This document shows, piece after piece, positions 45,865 to 57,167 of a stretch of 64,000 nt of DNA. The DNA comes from Sthenelais limicola (lineage: Eukaryota > Annelida > Polychaeta > Phyllodocida > Sigalionidae), in NCBI GenBank assembly GCA_942159475.1, contig OW804102.1:31874873-31938872 (forward strand). Reading direction: 5' to 3'. A program made the position numbers and the translations under genes. The notes under the pieces are model-generated. The model saw only the letters and a program-made list of their open reading frames with translations, was not told the origin of the DNA and did no database searches. Numbering within the stretch: the first letter of the stretch is position 1; every line of letters starts with the position of its first letter.

Positions 45865-45950
45865 GGGATTGTAGCTGTGCCCGGGTTTGAACCCACAACC
45901 TGTTCGTGCCACTGGGCTAACCCAGCGCTTTAGACCACTCAGCCACCCCT
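45865..45950 (-). mobile_element. tRNA-derived SINE head (or tRNA pseudogene)
   Basis: On the minus strand the A box is TGGCTGAGTGG (45935-45945) and the B box is GGTTCAAACCC (about 45883-45893), both close to the tRNA consensus, in a Leu/Ser-like layout with a long variable region. The acceptor-stem ends do not pair (GGGGTG versus CACAGC), so it is not a functional tRNA gene. A G-run borders it. Confidence 0.65.
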
Positions 45951-48486
45951 AACATTAATTAGTTAGTTATGAGTGGTATTATATAATATAACTTGATATG
46001 AAATGTAACTTTAATAATAAAGGACAGGGACCCTCACCAATCGCCATTCTTCATTACCTGAGCTAACAATTTAAGCTCTTTAATGTTACCATAAGAGGAT
46101 TAACTGTTGTGGGTGCATTCTATAAAACACAGGTCATATTTTTAACTTTATTTTCACTTCCCTTCGTCACACAACCATGTGACTCATATAGTATTTGGTG
46201 CATTTTGTTCTTATTATTGCCTCTTGAATGTTTAGAACATGAATTAAATATTTTTACGCCTCTATTGAAATATTTTAAGTAATAAAAATGCATTTAGAAC
46301 AACATTCAATTCAAGAATAAGAGAAATGATGTCTGTAAGCTAAGTGTAGAACTAAAAATAAACAGAATAAAACGAAAGTGGGCAAACAAATGGACTCCGT
46401 GATGTTTCACATGCAATGACGATAAAGGAACTGACTTTGTCCTTAATATCAATGGTCTCTCTTTAAAATGGGCAAATAAACATTGATTTACGAATAAGAA
46501 GATCAGCCTAAACTAGCTTCCTTGGGTCCCTTTAAGACATTAGAGAAATATGAAATCATTATTTAACCGCATGCCTGTTACAAAGACTTTATTATCTTAA
46601 AACCCAGACCTTGGCCAAGACCTGCTTGCTGCTGATTTTCGTTTGTTTTTGTTCGGAGGCGACCAATAAAATGCTAAAAAATATAACTAGAGTTTAAAGT
46701 GTATATATGTGTAATGCGCCATGTTTTAATGCATATAATCGAAGAACAGTCAGTCAATATGATTAAATCTGGACTGGTCAACATAGTAAGCCATAGGTCA
46801 GAGTATATTAAATTGGCAACACATTTCTCGACATCTTGAGAGGCAAATCTTAGAACTTTTAGTGAATTGCCACGCTCCCTTATAATATACATGACCCGAT
46901 TTATTATGAGCTTTTTTTCTGAATGAATTACTTCATTTAATTATGAGACAAGTCACTTCCTTCTCTACTGAGACTAAACTCAAAGTACTATAGACTTATA
47001 AGTTATAGACCGTTGGCATTAATACCGGGGGGCAAGAAGGAAGAAAGAAGCTGCTGGCAACATGCCACCGTTAAAACAAGAAAGAACATACCTTTATCAA
47101 CGCACCTGAAGTATGCACGTTGAATTTGATATCTTTTATCAGACACATAATATCAGCACTTGATATTAGACTACCAGAGAGCACTTAAGATATGAAACCA
47201 GTATGTGGGAGTATTTTCGGTATCAATGCTTCCTTTCCCCTGAGACCTAAATCATTTTGCCAGTGCCAATGGGCAATGTTCAGGGAAAGCTTTCCTTGTA
47301 TATAATCACAATGAATCGTGAATGTAGAAGCATGCATGTAATATCCCTGTCTGTTCCAGTGTTCCTTAGCTACTATTGCTCCCTTTTTCCAGTCGGTATT
47401 ATAAGGTACTCTTAATTCACAAAATATAAGAATATTATACTCCGGTTCAGTGCTTTTAAATTATGCTAATCCCACTGGAGTGTAGACTATTGTTTCAATA
47501 AAGTAGTAGGCATTACAAAGCACTATAGTATAGACAAGACATGGATAATATATTATAGACACAGATCTGTCAGTGTTATATAGTCGATCGGTCTTAACTC
47601 TTCATCGGTCTTAACCACTTTAGACTCTAGAACCGCTGATATCGGGGGAATGGGGTCTATCTTATGTCTGCTGCCTCCCTGGGTCGAAGCAAAGCCAACG
47701 GTGCCTAAAAAAATATTTTGCTGATGGGTTAATAACCCACAGACCACAGGACATATAATATATATCCTAGCTCAGTTGGGGTAAAGGTATAGCTTGTAGC
47801 ACCTCGTCATAAAACCCTTTCTAAGCCGGCCAGCCCCTTACTAGTACTAGGTATACTCAGTCTAAAAATAAATCGGCAAATGTGTAAGTAACACACCCCC
47901 AAGACTAGTATAGCAATGATTAAAACCTTCGAGAGACAGATTGGTGAATATTTCCTCAATGCTAACCGTGCAAGTTGCAGATTTCTCATAGTTTGCTTGT
48001 TGTCTTGCTTGGCAAGGAACGTAGCGACTATACGACCCAAATGTCATAGATGTTATGGAACTGAAAAACCTAGTGTAGAGGCAGTCTATTTGGGATCATA
48101 GGTATTGGATTGCAGAGCAGCGAAGTCAGCAATGGCAACGGCTATGAAAATAAACAACACAGAGTTCAGAGCGAAAACAAATTAATGACGCAGTAGGTCG
48201 GATTGAAAAATATCAACATAGCGAGTAAATGATGAGAGAGCACGGGTGAATCAAAAGTTGGCGCTGTAAATCAGAAGATATTATGACTTCGTCCTTTAAA
48301 ATGGGATGAAGACGGAGGAAGGCGTGCCTGTTCTAACATCGCAAGATCAAGTTGACAGTCCGATTCGCGGAGAGTTTCACTCCAAAAGACTTCCTTAACT
48401 TTGAACTCTGACCTTGTAAATGAAAAACATAATTGTTGTTATCCGTTTGATAGACTAAGTACTCCGATCACCGTATAAATCCTCAC
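45951..48486. other. USP2 5' intron, nothing recognised
   Basis: Lies between the ATG exon and a proposed non-coding first exon near 48.5 kb. No exon, RNA gene or clear repeat was supported. Confidence 0.4.
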
Positions 48487-48640
48487 CTGGAACCGGGTTT
48501 TTAGCGAAAATTCCAGTAATTCCTCTAGAGCACTGACATCAAGACGTCCGCCATTGAACGTCGGTCACGTGACACTTGTTACAAGAATGCCTCTATGGTA
48601 ACGCCCACACAACACATTTCAGCGATATCCCAATTTTGAA
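48487..48640 (-). other. USP2: Possible non-coding first exon of USP2
   Basis: A good donor on the minus strand (CCGGTTCCAG|GTGAGG) at 48487 could splice to the acceptor at 45612. The transcription start, and so the right edge, is a guess. It would place USP2 head-to-head with TEN1. Confidence 0.35.
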
Positions 48641-48830
48641 TTGAAGCACAAGATAAAAAGCTGATAATTACTAACGAGTTACTTCATTTGTGAGTTTAGA
48701 TCACGTAAAGTTGCTCTTTTACAGTCAGAAACTTGTTATTGCTCAATATATCCTCCAGTCGGAAAATATGCTCCGTTTATGAACGGTCGCGAACGACCGG
48801 AAGTGCAAGATGTTGGCGCGAGGGATGATG
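48541..48830. promoter_or_regulatory. Candidate bidirectional promoter, USP2 / TEN1
   Basis: Contains GTCACGTGAC (48564-48573, a perfect palindromic E-box) and ACCGGAAGTG (48796-48805, an ETS/GABP-type site), both typical of housekeeping bidirectional promoters. No TATA box is evident at a fixed place. Confidence 0.4.
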
Positions 48831-49200
48831 TTGATAAACATGGACTTGCTTGAAAATTCTAGAAACAGAGTGTTCATTTAGGCTTTCGTGAATTTTCTTT
48901 TTTGAAAACAGGGATTCAAGGGGATGAGAGTAAAATGCTCACAAATTTATTACCAACTCGCTCCTCTACTCCACGCGTCAAGCGCAGGATTATGTCAACT
49001 CCATGGTCTGTGAACGGACTTAGCCCAAAATGGCTAAATCTTAGACTTAGTGGGTGTCAACATCTCAAATGAGAGAACATTGCCTTTCTTTGAACTGACT
49101 GGCTTATCGCCATTATAAGATTTTGGCTTACCCAACTACTGTTTTGGGAGGAATGTTAAAGTAAAGGCACGTGTCAATAAGAAAGAATACTGTTGCTGAA

Positions 49201-49310
49201 ATGGCCGCATGGTCTGAAACAGGGAAACCTGCAAAAATTTTAAGTATTACCGCGCTAAGGGAAATGCCGGCTGAGGAGATGGATGAATTTTCAGTGCGGA
49301 TCATCGGCAA
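49201..49310 (+). CDS. TEN1: TEN1 exon 1
   Basis: Encodes MAAWSETGKPAKILSITALR and the following residues to FSVRIIG, then two bases of a split Lys codon. Donor CAA|GTATGT. Confidence 0.72.
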
Positions 49311-50585
49311 GTATGTCTTTATTTTTTTAGGTGCTCTTTCTCTCCTGTCCAATCTCCCACCCTCGCCCGCTCCTTTCTCCCTCCCCTTGAGTCCCAGTCA
49401 ACAAGCTTTCCCTTCCACTATAATCTATATTCACTTCAGTGCTGCCACTGACTTTATACTTTTTTTGCCTTTTCCTTGAAAAATACTTTTTTTTGTCTCT
49501 ATACTTTTTTTAAAAAAATTTCCAACAAAAAATAGACTTTTGCTGCTTTTCATACTTTTGGGGGGCTGATGAAATCTTTTTGTTATATGCAGTGCTTATT
49601 TCAGAACCTATATATATAGCTGGCATCCAGGGGAAAAATCTTTCATAATCATGGCGAAAGCTAAGAATTATGTGAATGAAAATCATTGCTGGCTTCTGTA
49701 GCCTACTTTTTTCATTGTAATTAGTTTACACTAGACTAATTTCTGATTAACTAATATATAGATTGGTTTCAATAATTTCAAAAGATATTTCCCCTCTAAT
49801 ATAAATTTAGGTTAGCTCAGCACGATTTCGCCAACTCGGAGGCGCTCATAGTTGACCCGGTTGTGAAGTCAGGCTTGGAGAAACCTGTGCTCAAAGTGGA
49901 CACGCGCCTGGTGGAGCCTCTGCCTGCAGCACTGCTCTTCCAGTTCGTCGGTGAGGTGTCCTACTCACCTGAAAGGTATGTCAATAAATGCTCAGGGCCT
50001 GGAAAAGCCTTGAATTTGATAAGAAAAATGGGCATCGGTCGAAGGGCCTGGAAAGTCATTATATGGGCCTTGATTCCTATTTAATTTTAAATCTATGAAA
50101 TGGACTTGAAGGAGTATCAATTGTTATTTTTACGATTGTCCTGGTAATTCTCATCGAATCATATAAAATGTTCCTTCCTTCAATCAATTTGTAACCGTTA
50201 TTAATATTAGATTTACTTGACCTCTTTTGCTTCATGTATGTTGATACCATATTATGATTCCTTTAAATAAAACTTCGTAGTTTAGCTTAATAATTGTTTA
50301 TTTAGATTGTAAGCATTATCAGGTCAGATGAACATCGTTATCACAACTGTTCAAAGCATTATACTTGCCGACCTGACACGTATAACAAAATACCTTTTCA
50401 GAATAAAGCAGATGTAGGTATCAGTATCTGAATGGTCATTAAATGAATCTATTTCAATCTCTTGCAGCGAGGATCTGGTTTTGCAGGCGTTTGCAGTGAG
50501 GGATGTGAGTAGCCTGGATGTGAAGATGTTCATGAAGGCTGTGGAGGAGAGACAACGCTACTTCGATGCCAGAAACTCGCATTAG
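49201..50585 (+). CDS. TEN1: TEN1-like CST complex subunit (3 exons, 130 aa)
   Basis: Small OB-fold protein of the CTC1-STN1-TEN1 complex, which binds single-stranded telomeric DNA and helps fill-in synthesis by polymerase alpha. Exons 49201-49310, 49811-49975, 50468-50585; donors A|GTATGT and AG|GTATGT, acceptors ATTTAG and TTGCAG; phases join exactly. The start is ATG at 49201 (MAAWSETGKPAKILSI); the frame is open further upstream but has no ATG. The call rests on length and on blocks such as DTRLVEPLP, FQFVGEV and AVEERQRYFDA near the C-terminus, which align in order with vertebrate TEN1. TEN1 diverges fast, so this is less certain than the neighbours. AATAAA follows at 50730. Confidence 0.72.
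49811..49975 (+). CDS. TEN1: TEN1 exon 2
   Basis: Encodes LAQHDFANSEALIVDPVV through LKVDTRLVEPLPAALLFQF and VGEVSYSPE. These are the central strands of the presumed OB fold. Confidence 0.75.
50468..50585 (+). CDS. TEN1: TEN1 exon 3 and stop
   Basis: Encodes EDLVLQAFAVRDVSSLDVKM and FMKAVEERQRYFDARNSH, then TAG. The C-terminal helix with AVEERQRYF resembles the end of TEN1. Confidence 0.75.
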
Positions 50586-50729
50586 AGGAAAACGCATTAG
50601 ATGGAAAACATTAATTTGAACTATTTCAGCATTTTTCAGTTGGGAACTGTGATGTCTAATCTAATGGTTGATGTTATTAACTGTTGGATGTGTTTTTGAT
50701 AATGAATAATATAATTACGGAGATATTGT

Positions 50730-50735
50730 AATAAA
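50730..50735 (+). promoter_or_regulatory. Poly(A) signal of TEN1
   Basis: AATAAA 145 nt after the stop codon, the first hexamer on this strand. Confidence 0.6.
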
Positions 50736-50879
50736 TATCGGAGCTCGCAAGTAATGAGTGGTAACCGTCATAGGTTCGATCTAAACTTTTATTTTATGAA
50801 TTTTTCATCTTGGCCCAGGCTTAATCTAGCCTTGGTCGCTCGTGGCGCCGCCAGTAGGGATCACGTAAACATGAGGACA

Positions 50880-51085
50880 TAACAGGGGGTACAGCGGACG
50901 TACAGGCAGAGCTTCGATCGAATAGTGATACATATACAAACAATATATAAGGGCCATATTTTCTGTTACCTCTCATTAGCACCTCGATTTGTCCTTGAGG
51001 AAGGATCAACGAGGTCCGAAACGTTGGACAGGTACTAAACCAATGAAATAAAACAAAAAAAGAAAACTTAAACTTGTTCTGTTGG
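50880..51085 (+). mobile_element. Possible Penelope-like element 3' remnant
   Basis: Contains CTTGAGGAAGGATCAACGAG then GTCCGAAACGTTGGAC, a stem-flanked GA..CGAAAC arrangement of the kind seen in hammerhead-bearing ends of Penelope-like elements, followed by an A-rich stretch. No reverse transcriptase or GIY-YIG coding remains. The assignment is tentative. Confidence 0.35.
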
Positions 51086-53215
51086 ATGGAAATAAACGCA
51101 ACCCGACACAAACGACTTTCAACCGGTTAGCACTAATTCAACCCTATTATTACATATAAACAATGATGTTTTGTGTTTAAGTGTGAACACCCAGCGGCTT
51201 CCTGCTATTCTGGATAGTTTTAGGAATGGAGCTACATATCGCATTCATTCATATGATATATTATAAAACATGAACCAATATCAGCACATAATTATCGTCT
51301 TCCTCTTGTCTGAAAATTCATATGCCACCTTTATTATTTGATGTAATTTATTGTTACGTATGTCTGAATTCCATGCATATCATTTTGTTCTTTTGTTTTT
51401 AAATACTGGTATCGTATATATCCAAGGTAACTTTCTTTAATTTGAAAACCAGTCAACATAGGACATGGCATCAGGAACTTCATAAACATAGTTCAAAGAT
51501 TTTCCTGGTAAAAATAATTTTCTACCCCAGCATTATGTACTGAAATATTGATTTGTAAGCACAAGAAAATCAATAAAAGGAACCTGTTTAGGCTCCACTA
51601 AAATAAATGAGGCAACTTTTAAGTTAGTGCACTAAAATTATTTCCAAGAGACCGACAACAGCAAGACAAGTCCTGTGATATAGATTTATTTGCTTACACA
51701 GAGTGAATGAGGAAATGTCGACAGGCAAACATCTGTGGACAAGGTACAACGACACAAGGTCACCTTGCGGGGAAAGGGAGGTAAGGTAGTGACCAGGGTT
51801 CAGTATTATACCCACTGTTCATATCATAGAAAATATTTGTAAATAGATACAGGTTAATAGGTGATGAAATGCATGTCATAGGTATACACTTGTCACTGTT
51901 AAAACTTTAGTCTAAAGTGCAAAATTGAAGTTTAACAAAAAACATCTTTCGGATTATGGGTTCATGTTTTTATGCATCAATTGACATCTAAACAGAAATA
52001 ATTGGAGATCTTTACAATCATCTCCAGGGGGAATATTATTGGGAACAAATTTCAGACCAACTATTTACAGAAATAATTGTGTCAAGCAAGATTATAATAG
52101 GAAATCTTTACAAAGATTTCCATACACTCATCAGCTTTTATCGATTTAATACTCAGATTTGATAGGATTTCATTGAAATGATTAGGTATCGAAAAATGGT
52201 CACTCTTTACAATGTGGAATGTGTCGATTGCTGAAAACCTTTGGTAAATAAGAAACTTCAGCAGATTGATTACCATGGTTTAACACCTTGAATAATAAAA
52301 GGTTCCTATTCTCTCTACAATGTCTGAGAATATTTGATCAATACATTATACTATGTTGATTATAATGAATAGATTGACGTACAAATTGTACTGAGCAAAA
52401 TATTAAAATCAGTTCTCATAACTAAAGATTGATTCCCTGCCCATGAATCCTTTTTCCCTGCCTTGATAAATTCACTCGGGGTTCCCACCTTTAACAATCT
52501 ATCAGGACCTGCCAAGGAACTAATTCGAGGACGTTCCCTAGCCCATCTCTCTAGATTTGCTGAGCTTAAATCCAGTCTAAACATTGAAATTCTATGTGGT
52601 ATATTCAAAAAAAAAGTGTCACTACTAAGGCTGTCATATCTAGGGGGCGGAGGGGGGGGGGGCTGATCTACTGATGTGATATATTGCCAGATCAACATGT
52701 TGATCTGAGGTTTGAATCCTTTCTAAAGATAAACAATAGTTATGCAACTTTATTTAGCCCCTTTCCTTTATAGTTCTCTGGCGGTTTATAAGTTAATTTT
52801 ACACAACATTAAAGCACATCTGAACTGTATTTGAAAGGATTTTTTTTAATTTACTTTACCACGTGTTTTAACTGCCTGGAATCAGTTTTGCCACAATCTA
52901 GGACTCGAAAGATGTTTCCTGGTCCGTGGGAACCCGATTTCTGTTGTATGCATGAACCAACAAAATATAAAAGAGGTTGAACAACCCCTAAGGTAAAGCT
53001 CATCATAGAAATACAATGATTCGATAGTGGGTATTCGGTTTAACTATTGGTCGTCCTGGATTTTGTAGACCAAATTATTAATCTTTCAAACAATAGGATT
53101 TCGTGTAAGATATACGGCTGAAAGTTATTCATAATTGAGAGGTCCGGAGGTTGTACACAACTTTTAAAACATGGTAGAACAAAATCAAAACCATATCCAT
53201 AATTGTTGTCTATTT
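51086..53215. other. Intergenic DNA between TEN1 and REXO2, nothing recognised
   Basis: No gene supported. There is a G-run near 52645-52662. Open frames are short and unremarkable. Confidence 0.4.
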
Positions 53216-53600
53216 AACCACAGCTGGTCTTCCACTAACTCCTGGGGCAGTATGTATACTACCATTTGTTGCTGAGAGAAAACACGCTAACGGGTGCTAT
53301 ACATTACTCTTTTCGAATACACAGACCAGACGTTGCAGTCCTGTCCAGAAAGCCAAATTCCTCGAGCGTTGCAGTTCACCGCATACAGCGATAAGCTTAA
53401 CCACAAGGCTAAGACTAAGGCTAAAAGTGTTAATGGGAATCACCTGACCCCTAAAAGTTAGGGGGTCATTAGGGCTTTCTACTACTGACTGGTTGGGGTC
53501 TCACTCAGCAAGCACTGGCCTGTAGGAGAAACAGCACACCTGCCCACAGCGGGTTTCGCTCCCACAACGATCAAAGCCAGCATCTTGGACCACTGCTCCC
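53216..53600 (-). mobile_element. tRNA-derived SINE, second copy of the 19-kb family
   Basis: Shares ACTAACTCCTGGGGCAGTAT, GGGTGCTATA and the head region CTGCCCACAGCGGGTTTCG with the element at 19185-19450, but without tandem amplification. On the minus strand the head reads GCAGTGGTCCAAG and a diverged B box. Confidence 0.55.
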
Positions 53601-55981
53601 CGCATATTCAAAAATACAATAACTTATGTACCAATTTATTATATTTCTCAATCGACAAGAGCATCGACTCAGAATTTACCCTATTTTTGTTCTGGATTTC
53701 TTAAGTGTTTATTTTGACTATGTGTTTGAGATCAAACATTTGTATTAGAGTATCTCATTGGGTCTCGATCGCTACCTTAAGTCTTAGATACAGTGAAGCC
53801 ACCAGAATAGTGAGCGTTGGTTACATGTTGCGCGTCCAATTTGGAAATAAAACACCAGAAGTGTCAACAAAAATTGGAATGATTTCTTTTAAATCAATTA
53901 TAAACAGTCGAATTCAACGAACTTTTTAAAACTGAAGATATGAAACCTGTACATTTGATTGCTCAAACTATTGTGATGGTTACAACCGAATAGTACTTGC
54001 TGCATGAGTTGAAACATTTTCACAAGATAAGATGACTCAATATAATTGATAAAACACTAGGAACCAGACCTTAGCTATGGCACTCTATATATATGAACGG
54101 CTATACACTTGAATATATGGGAAGAAATGTTGAACATATCTATCACCAGTGACCAGTCACTCTAGTGCTTTAATTCCACTCACAGAGGCATGTATACGCG
54201 TTCCTTGTCATATATGTTAAGCAGTGAAAACATTCCATGTGAATGACTTATCACTTAAAGATGATATCTGCGCTATTGTATATGTATTTTAAAATATTGA
54301 TGTAATTCACTAGTTAAACCAGGTTAGAGGACTTGTATTCCTAAAACCAGGGAGGTATAAACTAAAAGTTGACTATATACCTCCCTGCTAAAACATGGTA
54401 TCCTTAATTGTACTGAATATTGTAGATATTTAGATATATTTTTTAATGAACCTCGAGTATAGTGTTCCACTCTGTGCAACGAATAATGAGAAATACAAAC
54501 AACATTCATGAATAAGTTTATCGTTTTTCTATTTCTCTGTATTTACGCGGGACAATATTTTATTTGCCTTCTTCCATGATCTTTAATAATGGTTCACCTT
54601 TAGGAATCATCTCAGAGGAAGTCCGATGTAAAGGCTTAGAAAAAAAAACATCCTTCAATGTTTCTTTCCTATTCAAGGTATATTTTGATTTCATCATTTG
54701 ATTAGATCGTGTCTAATTGGATCAAATCCAAGTAATTTATAAATCATTAATACGCAAGTGTTGAAGTCATGTGTATCTTAAATTGACAGTGAGTTTAAAT
54801 TACATTATTGTGATTACCTAATAAACAAAAAATCATGTATATTCATGCTTCCGGACTTAGATTTTTGAGATGATCCCCAAGATAAATGAGATGAATCTAA
54901 CTGAAAACTGAACCACGAACTCACAGGTAATCAACATTAGCAACTACTACTCCTAACCGATCAAAAACAACATTTATATTTCCCAAATGATGTATACAAT
55001 ATATCACATATACCCGACGGATATATTCGCAATATACTTAGTTTTTATAATATCCATCATAGGAAGCAACTCCATTGCTTACAACTTTTTATCCTCGCAT
55101 TAGAGTATCGAGATATACATTCTTTTTCCATTTGTTTTGTTTCTCAACATTTATCTCACAAGAGAAAACGTACTCACACTTTTTTAAAGGAACGTTACAT
55201 CTCTTATGGGTATAGAAATTAAAAATTGGCGATCGATTAAAATACACGATCAAATATACATAAATGGCGTTGTACTGTACTCATAGACAGTACCGTCTAT
55301 ATATATGGTAATACCTTTCACATAGGATAAATATATAATATATCTATTTTTATTCATCAGAATGGAATTGTAACCACATGTTTTCTAAGTCTGTATGAAC
55401 GGTATGTACCACACCACAAATTGAATATCTCAGGAAAAACTCACCGTATGGAATAGCCCAAGTTCATACGGGAAGAAAAAGCTGCATTGACCAAAGTCAC
55501 AAGACAAAGGCCATGGATGTATTACAAAGACGGGTTCCAGCCATCCATTCATCAGGAATGATGCTGAACGTTCTTGAGATCAACAAAAGAATGTCCAATC
55601 CTAAGTTTTTTTAGGATAATTAAACCTCATAATATCCATGAGAAATATCTAAGGTGTTGTAGTCATATGTTTCATTTCTTACTATTGGATTCTAAAACAA
55701 ACCAAATATATACGATATGATAACCGTTTAGAATACCTTTTGTTTTACAAACAAAGTAGCATATCTTTTAAAAGGACATACTTATTCAAAATTGGAATTT
55801 ATCTTAACCAGATACAACGAGCAATGGACATGGCAGCATATATCTATACTGGGGATGGGTAGAAAGAAGAGAGGGACAAGAGAGTAGGTGTGGGGGAGGG
55901 GGTAGAGGGAGGGGGTTGGAGAGAGAGACGGACGTGTTCTCAATGTTCTGGCAGCGAATGTGTTTGGCAGATGTCTTGTTA
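53601..55981. other. Region downstream of REXO2 stop; 3' UTR and intergenic
   Basis: Minus-strand 3' UTR of REXO2 must begin at 55981 and run left. A purine-rich patch lies at 55855-55935 (GGGAGGGGGT-type). No other feature is supported. Confidence 0.4.
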
Positions 55982-56069
55982 CTAGGTCGTGAGCATCGTC
56001 GAATTCTTGAAGATAGTTCGGCGGTAATATTGAAGCTCTTCAATGCTCTCTAAAATATCATCTAGAGCT
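55982..56069 (-). CDS. REXO2: REXO2 exon 6 and stop
   Basis: Encodes [20 protein letters not shown] and KNSTMLTT, then TAG. It carries the last catalytic Asp. Acceptor ATTGCAG. Confidence 0.95.
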
Positions 56070-57102
56070 CTGCAATGACAAGTCACATAGTTTATATAGT
56101 GAGGACCATAAGGAGAAGGTGGCACTTGCAATACTGTTTGTGCACAAGTGTTAATAGGGAGGTTCCGCAAGCAGATCTATCTCAATTACGTAACCGTATT
56201 CGTATTTTTTTTGTGAATTACGTCGCATTTTTATGTAGGAAAAATAATGAACTGTTCGATTTCTGAATATTTCTAACTAGTAACATTAAATAATGGATCG
56301 GACAACGAGATTACACAACTTGGTCTTTTTTTGTGATTCTTTAAAAGTGATATAATTATGGAAATATTTTTTAATATAATTGACGTTCTGCAGGTGCTAT
56401 GACCATAAGCCGAGTCGCCATTGTAACATGCTATTAAACAGAAGCATATCATATGTATTGTAACTTTGATTCGAGCATTAGTAAGATAGCAGACCTGTGG
56501 GATGCTTGCTTCCTAGGAGCCAAAGCGAACTCCACCGGGTACCACCGCCTGTAATCAGAGAACAATATATTTACACATATAATAACGAGAAGGGATGAAA
56601 GAGGGTCCATGGTGGCAAGGGTAAAAAGCACCCAAATCAAATTTTGTGACATGTTTCTGAAAATTTGAGAATCGTTTAAAAAAATTTTTTTTTAAAGATG
56701 TAGGTTAAAAGTGATGGAATTTGGGTGAAATTCGACAATTTGTATAAGGTTTCAAAAATACTGATTCCAGTACAAATACTGAAGACTGAAAGAGGATAGA
56801 GAGAATGGTGACAAGCCGTACTGTACATTCAAGGTTGATATCTTGGACCCATGTTAATCAATACTATGAATAGTGATAATAGGAAAATAGCAAATGCCAT
56901 CTCCTCAGACACATAATCATATATAGGCAGCTGTAGAGAGACAGGGGCAGGGCAGGAGAAACAGATGCAGAGAGGGGCATGGATAAAGCCAGACAGAGGC
57001 GAGGTGGGGATAGTGGAAGGGACAGAGATGGAGGGAGAGGGACAGAAACATGGATAGAGCGAGCGAGAGGGAGATACAGGGAGGGAGGGAGGGAGGGAGG
57101 GA

Positions 57103-57167
<65 letters not shown>

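Noticed and set aside
49171..49200. TEN1 start upstream of 49201
   Set aside because: The codon at 49171 is GTG, not ATG, and nothing supports non-AUG initiation.
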